The position numbers and the translations under genes are program-made. This document shows positions 7,075 through 15,422 of a stretch of DNA of 64,000 bases, piece by piece. Source of the DNA: Thalassospira sp. MCCC 1A01428. Lineage in GTDB: Bacteria; Pseudomonadota; Alphaproteobacteria; Rhodospirillales; Thalassospiraceae. The first letter of the stretch is position 1; every line of letters starts with the position of its first letter. A model generated the notes under the pieces. The model had not been told where the DNA came from. It did not search any database and worked only from the letters and a program-made list of their open reading frames with translations. The stretch covers positions 1 to 64,000 of the forward strand of contig NZ_JFJZ01000012.1 in NCBI RefSeq assembly GCF_002115825.1, read 5' to 3'.

Positions 7075-9795
7075 TTATTCTGCGGCGCGGGGCAGTGTGT
7101 TGCTCACAAGCTCGCTGATTTCGGGAAGGCAGGACCTGCAACCGGTTCCCGCCTGAAGCAAACGGCCAATATCGGCGGGTGTCATTGCATTTTGGGTGTG
7201 AATGGCACGCGTGATTGCCGTTAACCCGACCGAGAAGCACGAACAGATTAAACGGTCGTTGACTGCCGTAGCGTCGGGCATGCGCCCGGCTAACAAAGCA
7301 TTGCGTTCCGAAGTGCTGATCGCGGCATTGCCAAGAAGGGTCGATATCCAGTCCCGGCCCAGGGTGGGTCGTTTCGGACCAACAAAAAGTGCGCCGGTAA
7401 TGCATTCGCCCACAAGGCGGGCATAACGATGAATGCCCTTTTTGCCATCGCTATATTCAATGATTTGTTCAACGGTGTTATCCGACCCGATATTGGCCGC
7501 AGCGGTCAACATTGATTTAAACAGGCAGGGTTTGTCGCTGGCAATTTCATAAATCATGCAACCCGGGCCACTTGCAGCGACCCAATAAGGCAGGTGGGAC
7601 AGGTCTACCGGGGCGTTTGAAAACAGCAACCCCTGCCATAGTGCTGTGAACGGTTCGATAGAAACCGGAATATATTTGGTTTCCGGCTGGCCGGAATAGG
7701 GGTCAACATTGGCCGTGGCCAGCCGACCAATACCACCGGCAGAAGAATAGACATCGTTCCAGTGCATCGGCATAAAAACCTCGCCCGGCATTTGGGCATT
7801 GCTTATTGAAACCCGCATCAAAGCGGTGCCTTGCAGGCTTTTGATCCGGGCCAATCCGCCATCACATAGTCCGTATCGCCTGGCGTCGACAGGATTGACC
7901 TCAAGCAGCGGTTCGGGACGGTGGGCTGATAACCGTGCTGCCGTTCCGGTGCGGGTCATGGTGTGCCATTGGTCGCGATAACGGCCGCTATTGCCAATCA
8001 GCGGGAAATCGGTGCTTGTTTGGGACAGGGGCAATTTATGCTGAACGGCCAGCATTCTGGCACGACCATTCGACGTTGTGAAAATGCCGTTGCCATAAAG
8101 GCGGTGGGCACCATCCTTTGGTTGATGTTTGCGCGAGGCAGGCCATTGAAACGGCTCCATTGCGTCATAGGCCGATTTTTTTGTTTTGCGCCAAATGCCA
8201 ATGTCAAAGGCCCGTACGCCATCGTTTTCAAATTCCGATAATGCCGCATGTTCTGCAAAAATTTCGGCCGGGTCGCGGTATTTGAATGCCTTGCCATATC
8301 CCATAGCCGTGGCAACCTGGCTTATAATCCACCAATCGGGTTTGGCGTCGCCCTGTTGGTTGCGAAATGGGCGCTGGCGCGATATCCGGCGTTCCGAATT
8401 GGTAACCGTGCCCGATTTTTCGCCCCAGCCCGCCGCCGGAAGTTTAATATGGGCATAACGTAATGTGTCGGTGTCGTTGACTGTGTCTGAAACAATCACA
8501 AGCGGGCACCGTGATAACGCAAGCCTTACACGGCTGGCGTCGGGCAGGCTGACTGCCGGGTTGGTCGCCATAATCCAAACTGCCCTGATCTCGCCGGTTT
8601 CAATGGCGCGAAACATGTCAACGGCCTTATACCCTTCACCAGCTTTCAAAATGTCGGATTTCCAAAACCGTTTCACCCGGTTAACATCGTTTACATTGTT
8701 CGGGTCCATATGGGCGGCAAGCTGGTTGGCAAGGCCGCCAACTTCGCGGCCCCCCATGGCATTGGGCTGGCCGGTTACAGAAAACGGACTTGCCCCAGGT
8801 TTGCCAACCCGCCCGGTCGCCAAATGGTTGTTTATAATCGCATTAACCTTGTCCGACCCGCTACTGGACTGGTTTACGCCCTGCGAAAACACCGTAACCG
8901 TGCGCTCAAACTTTGCAAACCACTGAAAAAATGTTTCCAGTTTGGTCAGTCCCGATGCCGTTTGATCGGTTTTTACCGGGTCATCAAGCCCACATTTTTT
9001 GGCGGTGCTGGCAATATCGGGGCACTCGGCACGGGCGGCGGCAATGGCGTCTTCATATCCGCTAACATGCCGTGAAAGATAGGTCGGGTCGCACTGCCCG
9101 TTTTGCTCAAGCCATGCAAGCAACCCGTTAAACAGGGCCACGTCACTGCCCGGTTTGATCGGCAGGTGTAAATCGGCGATATCGCAACTGGCTGTTTTGC
9201 GCGGGTCGATTACGACAATTCTGGTGCCGCGTTTTTCTTTTGCGGCGCGTAAACGCTGGTTTAGAACCGGGTGACACCAGGCAAGGTTTGACCCGGTAAG
9301 TATAACCAGATCGGCAATTTCCAAATCTTCATAACATCCGGGGACGACATCGGCCCCAAAAGCACGTTTATGGCCAACCACGGTTGATGCCATGCATAAC
9401 CGTGAATTTGTATCGATATGCGGGGATCCTATGAAACCCTTGATCAGTTTGTTGGCGACATAATAATCCTCGGTCAGTAATTGACCGGAAACATAAAACG
9501 CCACCGATTTCGGGCCATGCTGGTCAATCGTCTGGCGCAACCTTCTTGCGGTTTCGTTGGTTGCGGTTTTCCAGTCGGCAATTTTTCCATCGATTTCCGG
9601 GCTTAATAATCGAAAATCACGTTTTGTTTCGGCCGTAACAGTATCAATCAGGGCTGCCCCCTTAGAACAGATCCGGCCCCGGTTGGCCGGGTGGTCAGGG
9701 TCGCCCCCAACCGCCCAGCCATCCCGGGTGGGGGAGACGATTAACCCGCAGCCAACGCCGCAATAGGGGCAAGTGGTTTTAACCTCACCCTGCAT
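7075..9795 (-). CDS. nasA: Assimilatory nitrate reductase, catalytic subunit
   Basis: A 906-residue cytoplasmic molybdopterin oxidoreductase that reduces nitrate to nitrite. The N-terminus has the [4Fe-4S] motif CPYCGVGC with a further Cys in RICSKGA (about residues 9-45). The body carries Mo-bisMGD signatures such as GVNQSSSGSDKVNAI and TGQPNAMGGREVGG. The C-terminal 60 residues hold a BFD-like [2Fe-2S] unit (ICSCFSVG and GTGCRSCLPE), a known NasA extension thought to relay electrons. It is last in nirB-nirD-nasA; its start overlaps the end of nirD by 11 bases. No Tat signal is present, as expected for the assimilatory enzyme. Confidence 0.95.
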   Translation of the reverse strand: MQGEVKTTCPYCGVGCGLIVSPTRDGWAVGGDPDHPANRGRICSKGAALIDTVTAETKRDFRLLSPEIDGKIADWKTATNETARRLRQTIDQHGPKSVAFYVSGQLLTEDYYVANKLIKGFIGSPHIDTNSRLCMASTVVGHKRAFGADVVPGCYEDLEIADLVILTGSNLAWCHPVLNQRLRAAKEKRGTRIVVIDPRKTASCDIADLHLPIKPGSDVALFNGLLAWLEQNGQCDPTYLSRHVSGYEDAIAAARAECPDIASTAKKCGLDDPVKTDQTASGLTKLETFFQWFAKFERTVTVFSQGVNQSSSGSDKVNAIINNHLATGRVGKPGASPFSVTGQPNAMGGREVGGLANQLAAHMDPNNVNDVNRVKRFWKSDILKAGEGYKAVDMFRAIETGEIRAVWIMATNPAVSLPDASRVRLALSRCPLVIVSDTVNDTDTLRYAHIKLPAAGWGEKSGTVTNSERRISRQRPFRNQQGDAKPDWWIISQVATAMGYGKAFKYRDPAEIFAEHAALSEFENDGVRAFDIGIWRKTKKSAYDAMEPFQWPASRKHQPKDGAHRLYGNGIFTTSNGRARMLAVQHKLPLSQTSTDFPLIGNSGRYRDQWHTMTRTGTAARLSAHRPEPLLEVNPVDARRYGLCDGGLARIKSLQGTALMRVSISNAQMPGEVFMPMHWNDVYSSAGGIGRLATANVDPYSGQPETKYIPVSIEPFTALWQGLLFSNAPVDLSHLPYWVAASGPGCMIYEIASDKPCLFKSMLTAAANIGSDNTVEQIIEYSDGKKGIHRYARLVGECITGALFVGPKRPTLGRDWISTLLGNAAISTSERNALLAGRMPDATAVNDRLICSCFSVGLTAITRAIHTQNAMTPADIGRLLQAGTGCRSCLPEISELVSNTLPRAAE

Positions 9796-10135
9796 GGCGC
9801 AATCCCGTTTGTTGTGCGTTCAGGCCGATATGGACGGTATCATTTACAACACGCACGTCCACTCGCGCTGCGCAGCCATCGTCTGTGCCTTGCGCCTCGC
9901 CGGTTTCCAGCGAAAAAACCATATTATGTAGCGGGCAGGTGACAAAGCGCCCATGGACAATACCCTGTGCCAATGGTCCGTCCTTGTGCGGGCAGCGGTC
10001 CAGCAGGGCGTAAATCTGATCATCAAGGGTGCGAAAAATTGCGATGCGGTCTGTTTCGGTTTGAAATGTGCGCGCGCCTTGCTGCGGAATATTGGAAAGG
10101 GGGCCGACATTTACCCAGGTTACGATATCTGACAT
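9785..10135 (-). CDS. nirD: Nitrite reductase [NAD(P)H] small subunit, Rieske-like
   Basis: A 116-residue partner of NirB. Unlike several NirD proteins that have lost the cluster ligands, this one keeps a complete Rieske pair, CPH (from about residue 48) and CPLH (from about 67), so it may bind a [2Fe-2S] cluster. It lies 5 bases after nirB and overlaps nasA by 11 bases. Confidence 0.93.
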   Translation of the reverse strand: MSDIVTWVNVGPLSNIPQQGARTFQTETDRIAIFRTLDDQIYALLDRCPHKDGPLAQGIVHGRFVTCPLHNMVFSLETGEAQGTDDGCAARVDVRVVNDTVHIGLNAQQTGLRHAG

Positions 10136-10140
10136 TGCCG

Positions 10141-12609
10141 TTACTCCGCTGCGATCAGGGACAGGGATTTAAATTCATGGGAATCAACGCCCTGGCTGGC
10201 GCGTTCTGCCCATGGGTCAATTTGTGCGGTTTTCTGGCTTTCAAGGAACCGGGCAAACAGGGCAACACGGTTTTGGGTGTCATCGACAACCCGCTCCTGA
10301 ACATGTTTCAGGCCGACCCGTTCTATCCATGGTGCCGTGCGTTCCAGATACCGGGCTTCTTCGCGATAAAGCTGAATAAAGGCGCCGCAATATTCCTTCA
10401 CCTCGTCGCCGGTCGTTACCTTGCATAAAAGTTCGGTTGCGCGGACATGAATGCCGCCATTGCCGCCAACATGCAAATCCCACCCGCCATCGGTGGCAAC
10501 CACACCAAAATCCTTGATTGTGGCTTCGGCACAATTGCGCGGGCATCCCGAAACGGCCATTTTGAATTTATGGGGCATCCATGATCCCCAGGTCATTTGT
10601 TCAAGTTCGACGGCCATGCCCATAGACATCTGCGTGCCAAAACGGCACCATTCCTGCCCGACGCAGCTTTTGACCGTTCGCAGCGATTTGCCGTAAGCAT
10701 GGCCTGACACCATGCCAGCCGCGTTCAGGTCGGCCCAGACGGCAGGTAAATCTTCTTTTTTAACGCCCAAAAGGTCGATGCGCTGCCCGCCGGTTACTTT
10801 GACGGTGGGAATGTCGAATTTGTCGGCGACATCGGCGATGGCGCGTAATTCGCGCGGGTTGGTAAGGCCGCCCCACATGCGCGGCACCACCGAATAGGTA
10901 CCATCTTTTTGAATGTTGGCATGAACACGTTCATTAATAAATCGCGATGCTGCGTGGTCAACATATTCGCCGGGCCATGCGGCCAGCAGGTAATAATTCA
11001 GGGCCGGGCGACATATATGGCACCCATCGGACGATTTCCATTCCAGTTCCTGCATTACGGCGGGCATGGATTTAAGGGTTTTTGCAATAATTAGCCGACG
11101 CACGCTGTCATGATCATGGTCGGTACAGGGGCAGACCGGTTTGATTGCGGCGGCCTCGTAATCGCCGCCCAGTGTTGCGGCCAGCAGGTTTTCTACCAAA
11201 CCACTGCATGAGCCACAGGACGCGGAGGCTTTGGTATGGCCTTTAACCTCTTCAAGGGAGGTTAAGCCCTTTTCCGTAATCGCGGAAACAATGGTTCCTT
11301 TGCAAATGCCGTTGCAACCGCAAATTTCTGCATCATCGGGCAGGGCGGCAACGGCATCAAAAGGGTTTGCAGTGGCCCCTCCGGCAAAAGCCTGACCAAA
11401 AGCAAGAGTATCGCGCAGGTCGGTAACATCCTGCCCGTCTTTCATCAGTTGAAAATACCAGGCGCCGTCGGACGTATCACCGTACAGAACGGCACCTTTG
11501 ATCCGCCCGTCTTCCAGCACAATGCGTTTGTAAACGCCGCGTCCGGCATCGCGAAACACGATTTCCTCGGTTTCGCCGCCACCGGAAAAATCGCCCGCCG
11601 AAAAAACATCAACACCGGTAACTTTCAGCTTGGTCGAGGTGACAGAACCAGCATAGCCGCCGGTTTCGATTTCGGTTAAATGATCGGCGCAGGATTTTGC
11701 CATTTCAAATAATGGTGCAACGAGGCCATAACACTGACCGCGATGTTGTACGCATTCGCCAACAGCAAAAATATCCGGATCGCTGGTGGTCATCACATCG
11801 TCAACAACGATGCCGCGTTCGACGGCTATTCCCGCGTCTGCGGCCAGGCGCCCGTTGGGGCGAATACCAACCGCCATGACCACCAGGTCAGCCGGGATCA
11901 TATGTCCGTTCTTCAAACGAACACCTGTGACGCTGTCTGTGCCAATAATTTCGGCGGTGTTGGCTTCGGTTATCACGTCGATGCCGCGACGGCCCAGTTC
12001 TTGTGCCAAAAGATAGCCAGCCGACGGGTCCAACTGGCGTTCCATAACGTGGTTAGCCAAATGTAAGACCGTCACCGACATGCCGCGTGCTTGCAGGCCG
12101 GAAGCGGCCTCCAACCCCAAAAGTCCCCCGCCAATGACAACGGCAGGTCCGCCCTTTTGGGCAGCCTTCAGCATGACATCGACATCATCAACATCGCGAA
12201 ATGTGACAACTCCCGGCAGTTTGTGTCCGGGTACCGGGATCATGATCGGGTCAGATCCGGTTGCCAGTAAAAGCTGGTCATAGGCGGTTTTTGATCCGCT
12301 TTTTGATATGACAATTTTACGATCCCGGTCGATCTCAACCACAGGGTCGTCAGATAACAAGTGAATATTATTTTCCTGATACCAGGACATTGTGTTGATC
12401 ACGATGTCGTCGAATTTCTTTTCGCCCGACAGAAGTGGCGAAAGCATGATGCGGTTATAGTTAACACGGGGTTCAGCCCCGAAAACGGTGATGTCGTATT
12501 TGTCCGGCGCACGGGCAAGAATTTCTTCAACAGTGCGCATACCGGCCATTCCATTGCCGATAACGACAAGACGGGTTTTCTTTAAAAGTGCAGCAGGGAC
12601 GTGGTTCAT
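10141..12609 (-). CDS. nirB: Nitrite reductase [NAD(P)H] large subunit
   Basis: An 822-residue cytoplasmic siroheme enzyme that reduces nitrite to ammonium with NAD(P)H. Order of parts: FAD/NAD-binding domain (VVIGNGMAGM near the start, VVIGGGLLGLEAA near 150), BFD-like [2Fe-2S] unit (CGCNGICKG and SCGSCSG), then the siroheme/[4Fe-4S] domain with CVGQEWC and CPRNC. The frame is open to 12693, but the ATG at 12609 has an AGGAG 13 bases upstream and gives the usual start (MNHVPAALLKK); the extra upstream codons belong to the regulated leader. First gene of nirB-nirD-nasA. Confidence 0.95.
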   Translation of the reverse strand: MNHVPAALLKKTRLVVIGNGMAGMRTVEEILARAPDKYDITVFGAEPRVNYNRIMLSPLLSGEKKFDDIVINTMSWYQENNIHLLSDDPVVEIDRDRKIVISKSGSKTAYDQLLLATGSDPIMIPVPGHKLPGVVTFRDVDDVDVMLKAAQKGGPAVVIGGGLLGLEAASGLQARGMSVTVLHLANHVMERQLDPSAGYLLAQELGRRGIDVITEANTAEIIGTDSVTGVRLKNGHMIPADLVVMAVGIRPNGRLAADAGIAVERGIVVDDVMTTSDPDIFAVGECVQHRGQCYGLVAPLFEMAKSCADHLTEIETGGYAGSVTSTKLKVTGVDVFSAGDFSGGGETEEIVFRDAGRGVYKRIVLEDGRIKGAVLYGDTSDGAWYFQLMKDGQDVTDLRDTLAFGQAFAGGATANPFDAVAALPDDAEICGCNGICKGTIVSAITEKGLTSLEEVKGHTKASASCGSCSGLVENLLAATLGGDYEAAAIKPVCPCTDHDHDSVRRLIIAKTLKSMPAVMQELEWKSSDGCHICRPALNYYLLAAWPGEYVDHAASRFINERVHANIQKDGTYSVVPRMWGGLTNPRELRAIADVADKFDIPTVKVTGGQRIDLLGVKKEDLPAVWADLNAAGMVSGHAYGKSLRTVKSCVGQEWCRFGTQMSMGMAVELEQMTWGSWMPHKFKMAVSGCPRNCAEATIKDFGVVATDGGWDLHVGGNGGIHVRATELLCKVTTGDEVKEYCGAFIQLYREEARYLERTAPWIERVGLKHVQERVVDDTQNRVALFARFLESQKTAQIDPWAERASQGVDSHEFKSLSLIAAE

Positions 12610-12645
12610 TTGTCTCTGGCTCCTGGTCGCGGGAAGCGAATTGGC

Positions 12646-12698
12646 AAAAAAAAACGCCCGGTGCGCATTGCCTGTAAAAAGGCAATGTCGCAACGGAC
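12646..12698 (-). terminator. Leader terminator of the nirB operon (candidate attenuator)
   Basis: On the minus strand an imperfect stem of about 17 bp, whose core CATTGCC pairs with GGCAATG around TTTTTACA, is followed by GTTTTTTTTT and then the nirB ribosome-binding site. A terminator between promoter and start codon is the hallmark of attenuation. With nasT encoded nearby, NasT antitermination is the likely control. Confidence 0.85.
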
Positions 12699-12740
12699 GT
12701 CGTTATCCGGTGAACCCGTCATTGGATTCAATATCAGGGT

Positions 12741-12777
12741 CTGGCATTTCGGCCAGGGCAGCAGGCAGCTTTGCCCG
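12741..12777 (-). promoter_or_regulatory. Tandem small hairpins in nirB leader (candidate NasT/ANTAR target)
   Basis: Two 5-bp stems with six-base loops stand side by side just upstream of the leader terminator. Reading the minus strand, the first is CGGGC-AAAGCT-GCCTG (12762-12777, one G-T pair) and the second CTGGC-CGAAAT-GCCAG (12741-12756). ANTAR targets are paired hexaloop hairpins with A at loop position 1 and G at 4. The first fits; the second does not, so the identification is partial. Confidence 0.6.
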
Positions 12778-12796
12778 CGCACTTAATCTATTTCTA

Positions 12797-12812
12797 TACA
12801 AGTTGCGTGCCA
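12797..12812 (-). promoter_or_regulatory. Sigma-54 promoter of nirB-nirD-nasA
   Basis: The minus strand reads TGGCAC-GCAAC-TTGTA, against the consensus TGGCAC-N5-TTGCA; only the -12 C is changed to T. Expected transcription start is near 12785-12790, so the RNA would begin just before the tandem hairpins. This implies RpoN with an activator such as NtrC. Confidence 0.75.
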
Positions 12813-13064
12813 GAATGCTTTTTTTGGTTAAATTTTTAATAAGTGCATGATGTAAAAAGAACTTTCAGCTACCCGGAATTGACCGCTGCGTGACGTAAAA
12901 TTTATTAATGCTCATAAAATAGACACTCATATGTTAATGTGTATAAAAAATATGCGAAAATTAAACTACCCCGGAGTGGGGTGATGGGGAAGCTGGTGCG
13001 CATCTCATTTGAAACACTATCTATTTCAAATGGTTAGTCAAAAAATACTGCATTGCGAAAAAAT

Positions 13065-13080
13065 TGGCGCGTAGTTTGCA
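13065..13080 (+). promoter_or_regulatory. Sigma-54 promoter of the nitrate transporter gene
   Basis: TGGCGC-GTAGT-TTGCA matches TGGCAC-N5-TTGCA with one change and exact GG-N10-GC spacing. It faces away from the nirB sigma-54 promoter about 250 bases away, so one upstream activator region (12813-13064, AT-rich, no clear NtrC dyad seen) could serve both. Confidence 0.7.
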
Positions 13081-13105
13081 CCGCTGCAATTTGTGAGGCG
13101 CTTGG

Positions 13106-13243
13106 ATGAAAGCAGACCCAATGACGGGTATCTCACAGTTCTTCGTCCAATGGCGGGCGATCAGACGTTTGGTTTTGGCGCGCAACGATGTCGCTGCCCT
13201 GACCGAAACGAATGACGGGCCGCCAGCGAACTCCATTTGGTGA
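13106..13243 (+). CDS. Possible 45-residue small protein in the transporter leader
   Basis: ATG at 13106 has GAGG 8-11 bases upstream and opens a 45-codon frame (MKADPMTGISQFFVQWRAIR...) ending TGA at 13241-13243. It would start about 14 bases after the predicted sigma-54 transcription start. I do not recognise the product: it is short, with a basic amphipathic-looking middle, and has no signal peptide. It could be a genuine small protein, a leader peptide, or chance. Confidence 0.3.
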   Translation: MKADPMTGISQFFVQWRAIRRLVLARNDVAALTETNDGPPANSIW

Positions 13244-13273
13244 AGCATGCGGCCCTTGGGGAAATAACCGTCG

Positions 13274-13305
13274 GTCATGCAATCGGGAACCTGATTGCAT
13301 ATGAC
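13274..13305 (+). promoter_or_regulatory. Hairpin just upstream of the nitrate transporter start
   Basis: ATGCAATC (13277-13284) pairs perfectly with GATTGCAT (13293-13300) across GGGAACCT, and GTC/GAC extend the stem past a 2-base bulge. It ends 22 bases before the ATG at 13328, has no T-tract, and may affect translation or mRNA stability. Confidence 0.45.
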
Positions 13306-13327
13306 CCGAACGAAGGGCTTCATTGTT

Positions 13328-14692
13328 ATGGAAATCAAGAACAAAGCTCCGCGTATTAATTTGTTCAGCCTTAAAACGGTGCAGATGCGGACCTTTCATC
13401 TTACCTGGCTTGCATTTTTCCTGTGTTTTTTTGGCTGGTTTGGCATTGCTCCGCTGATGCCACTTGTGCGTGATGACCTGGGCCTGACCAAGGGGCAGAT
13501 CGGAAATACCATTATTGCATCGGTAGCCATTACGGTTTTGGTGCGCCTGCTGATTGGTCCGCTTTGCGACAAAATCGGTCCGCGCAAAACCTACACTGCC
13601 TTGCTGGTGATCGGTTCCTTGCCGGTTATGCTGATCGGGCTTGCAGATAGCTACGAAACGTTCCTTCTTGCCCGTCTTGCCATTGGCTCGATCGGGGCAT
13701 CGTTTGTGATTACGCAATATCATACATCGACCATGTTTGCGCCTAACATCGTGGGCACCGCAAATGCCACCACAGCCGGTTGGGGTAATTTGGGTGGAGG
13801 TATCACGCAAATGGTGATGCCGTTAATTTTGGCGATGGTGCTTGGTTTTGGTGTGTCTGAAACCATGGGCTGGCGTCTGGCAATGGTGTTTCCCGGTGTC
13901 ATCATGCTGGTCGTTGCGGCCTTGTACTGGTTTTTTACCACCGATGCGCCCGACGGCAATTATGCCGATATGCGTAAAAATGGCGCGTTGTCGCCCGAAG
14001 ACGACCATTCGGGTGCGACCAAAGGGATGTTGGCCGCAATCAGCGACTTTCGCGTCTGGGCATTGTTTTTGGTGTATGGCGCATGTTTTGGTGTCGAACT
14101 GACCATCAACAATATTGCGGCGATTTATTTCTTTGACCGGTTCGAGCTTAGCCTGCAAACAGCCGGGCTGATCGCCGGTTTGTTTGGCCTGATGAACATC
14201 TTTGCCCGCACGCTTGGTGGCATGTTTTCCGATAAATTTGCCGCAGCAGGCGGCCTTTCCGGCCGGGTAAGGTTTTTGTTTCTGGCCCTGTTTATCGAAG
14301 GTATCGCCCTTGTCGCATTTTCAATGATGGATGCGCTGGTCATTGCGGTGTCGATGATGGTGGTGTTTTCGTTGTTCGTGCAAATGTCGGAAGGTGCAAC
14401 CTTCGGGATCGTGCCCTTTATTAACCGCAAGGCACTGGGATCGGTCGCCGGTATTGTCGGGGCCGGTGGAAATGCCGGTGCCGTTGCCGCAGGGTTTTTG
14501 TTTAAATCTGAATCCCTGACCTATCAACAGGGCCTGATGTATTTGGGCATTGCCGTTATTATCTGTTCCTTTGCGGCCCTTTTGGTGCGTTTTTCGGAAA
14601 AAACCGTGGCCGAGGAAAAAGAACGCTTTGAAAAAGCCGTCCGGGAACGTGATGGCGTGCCTGCGGGTGCACAGGCCATTCCGGCAGAATAG
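13328..14692 (+). CDS. NarK/NasA-type nitrate/nitrite MFS transporter
   Basis: A 454-residue inner-membrane protein of the nitrate-nitrite porter family with about 12 hydrophobic segments. It shows RLLIGPLCDKIGPRKTY (MFS loop 2-3) and the glycine-rich nitrate signature WGNLGGGITQMVMP. Conserved arginines of the substrate path appear in these helices. The frame runs upstream to 13295; the ATG at 13328 (MEIKNKAPRINLF) with GAAGGG upstream is preferred. Divergent from nirB-nirD-nasA and followed by nasT-nasS, so nitrate uptake for assimilation is the likely role. Confidence 0.9.
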   Translation: MEIKNKAPRINLFSLKTVQMRTFHLTWLAFFLCFFGWFGIAPLMPLVRDDLGLTKGQIGNTIIASVAITVLVRLLIGPLCDKIGPRKTYTALLVIGSLPVMLIGLADSYETFLLARLAIGSIGASFVITQYHTSTMFAPNIVGTANATTAGWGNLGGGITQMVMPLILAMVLGFGVSETMGWRLAMVFPGVIMLVVAALYWFFTTDAPDGNYADMRKNGALSPEDDHSGATKGMLAAISDFRVWALFLVYGACFGVELTINNIAAIYFFDRFELSLQTAGLIAGLFGLMNIFARTLGGMFSDKFAAAGGLSGRVRFLFLALFIEGIALVAFSMMDALVIAVSMMVVFSLFVQMSEGATFGIVPFINRKALGSVAGIVGAGGNAGAVAAGFLFKSESLTYQQGLMYLGIAVIICSFAALLVRFSEKTVAEEKERFEKAVRERDGVPAGAQAIPAE

Positions 14693-14702
14693 AAAATTGA
14701 AT

Positions 14703-14732
14703 ACCGGAATGCGGCCAATGTCGCATTCCGGT
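14703..14732. other. Perfect 11-bp inverted repeat after the transporter gene
   Basis: ACCGGAATGCG (14703-14713) and CGCATTCCGGT (14722-14732) enclose 8 bases. It lies 10 bases past the stop, where a terminator would be, but has no T-run. It may be a Rho-type or weak terminator, or a 3' stability hairpin. Confidence 0.5.
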
Positions 14733-14831
14733 CATGCTGTCAGTCGGGGTGGCATTTCCCGGTTGAGACAAGGCAGGTAAGGGCGCATTGGGGAGAATGA
14801 TCGTGGTCGTCAGGGATTTGGGTTGCTTTAA

Positions 14832-15419
14832 ATGAACCTTGCAGACTTTAGTATTCTGGTGATTGACGAAAACCCGGACCGCGCCGCCATTGTCGAGCGC
14901 GGCCTTGTTGAAGGCGGCTATACCCGTGTAAGCCGTATTGGCACGTCGTTTAACCTGGTGGAACGCATTCAGGCATTGGCCCCTGATATTATTATCATCG
15001 ACCTTGAAAACCCCGATCGCGATACGCTTGAACAGATGTTTCAGGTGTCGCGGGCGATTTCGCGGCCGATTGCGATGTTTGTTGATCAAAGTGATTCCAG
15101 CATGATCCGTGAATCTGTCGAAGCCGGGGTAAGTGCTTATGTTGTTGACGGTTTAAGGCAGGACCGCATCCGGCCGATTGTTGAAATGGCAATTTCACGT
15201 TTTAATGCCTTTCATCAATTGCGCCGCGAACGCGACGAGGCCATGGCAAAACTAAGCGAACGCAAGCTGATCGACCGGGCAAAAGGATTGCTGATGCAGG
15301 AAAAAGGCCTGACCGAGGAGGCTGCATATAACCTGCTGCGCAAAAACGCCATGAAACAGAACCGCAAGATTTATGAAATTGCGCAAAGCGTGATTACTGC
15401 TTTTCAGTTGGAGTTCTAA
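14832..15419 (+). CDS. nasT: Nitrate-responsive ANTAR antiterminator NasT
   Basis: A 195-residue cytoplasmic RNA-binding regulator. Residues 1-125 form a receiver-like domain with D57 (IIIIDLENP) at the phospho-acceptor position. Residues 135-195 form an ANTAR domain (ERKLIDRAKGLLMQ ... AYNLLRKNAMKQN). NasT is known to bind hairpins in nitrate-operon leaders and prevent termination. nasS begins 4 bases after its stop, so the sensor and effector are co-produced. The tandem hairpins and terminator before nirB are the obvious local target. Confidence 0.94.
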   Translation: MNLADFSILVIDENPDRAAIVERGLVEGGYTRVSRIGTSFNLVERIQALAPDIIIIDLENPDRDTLEQMFQVSRAISRPIAMFVDQSDSSMIRESVEAGVSAYVVDGLRQDRIRPIVEMAISRFNAFHQLRRERDEAMAKLSERKLIDRAKGLLMQEKGLTEEAAYNLLRKNAMKQNRKIYEIAQSVITAFQLEF

Positions 15420-15422
15420 TTC

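Noticed and set aside
13133-13810. Long open frame on the minus strand (225 codons) opposite the nitrate transporter
   Set aside because: It overlaps a clear membrane transporter gene over most of its length, and its translation is rich in His, Gln and Arg with no recognisable domain. It is a mirror of GC-biased codons.
14750-14772. TGGCATTTCCCGGTTGA as a sigma-54 promoter before nasT
   Set aside because: The GG to GC spacing is wrong and the -12 GC is absent.
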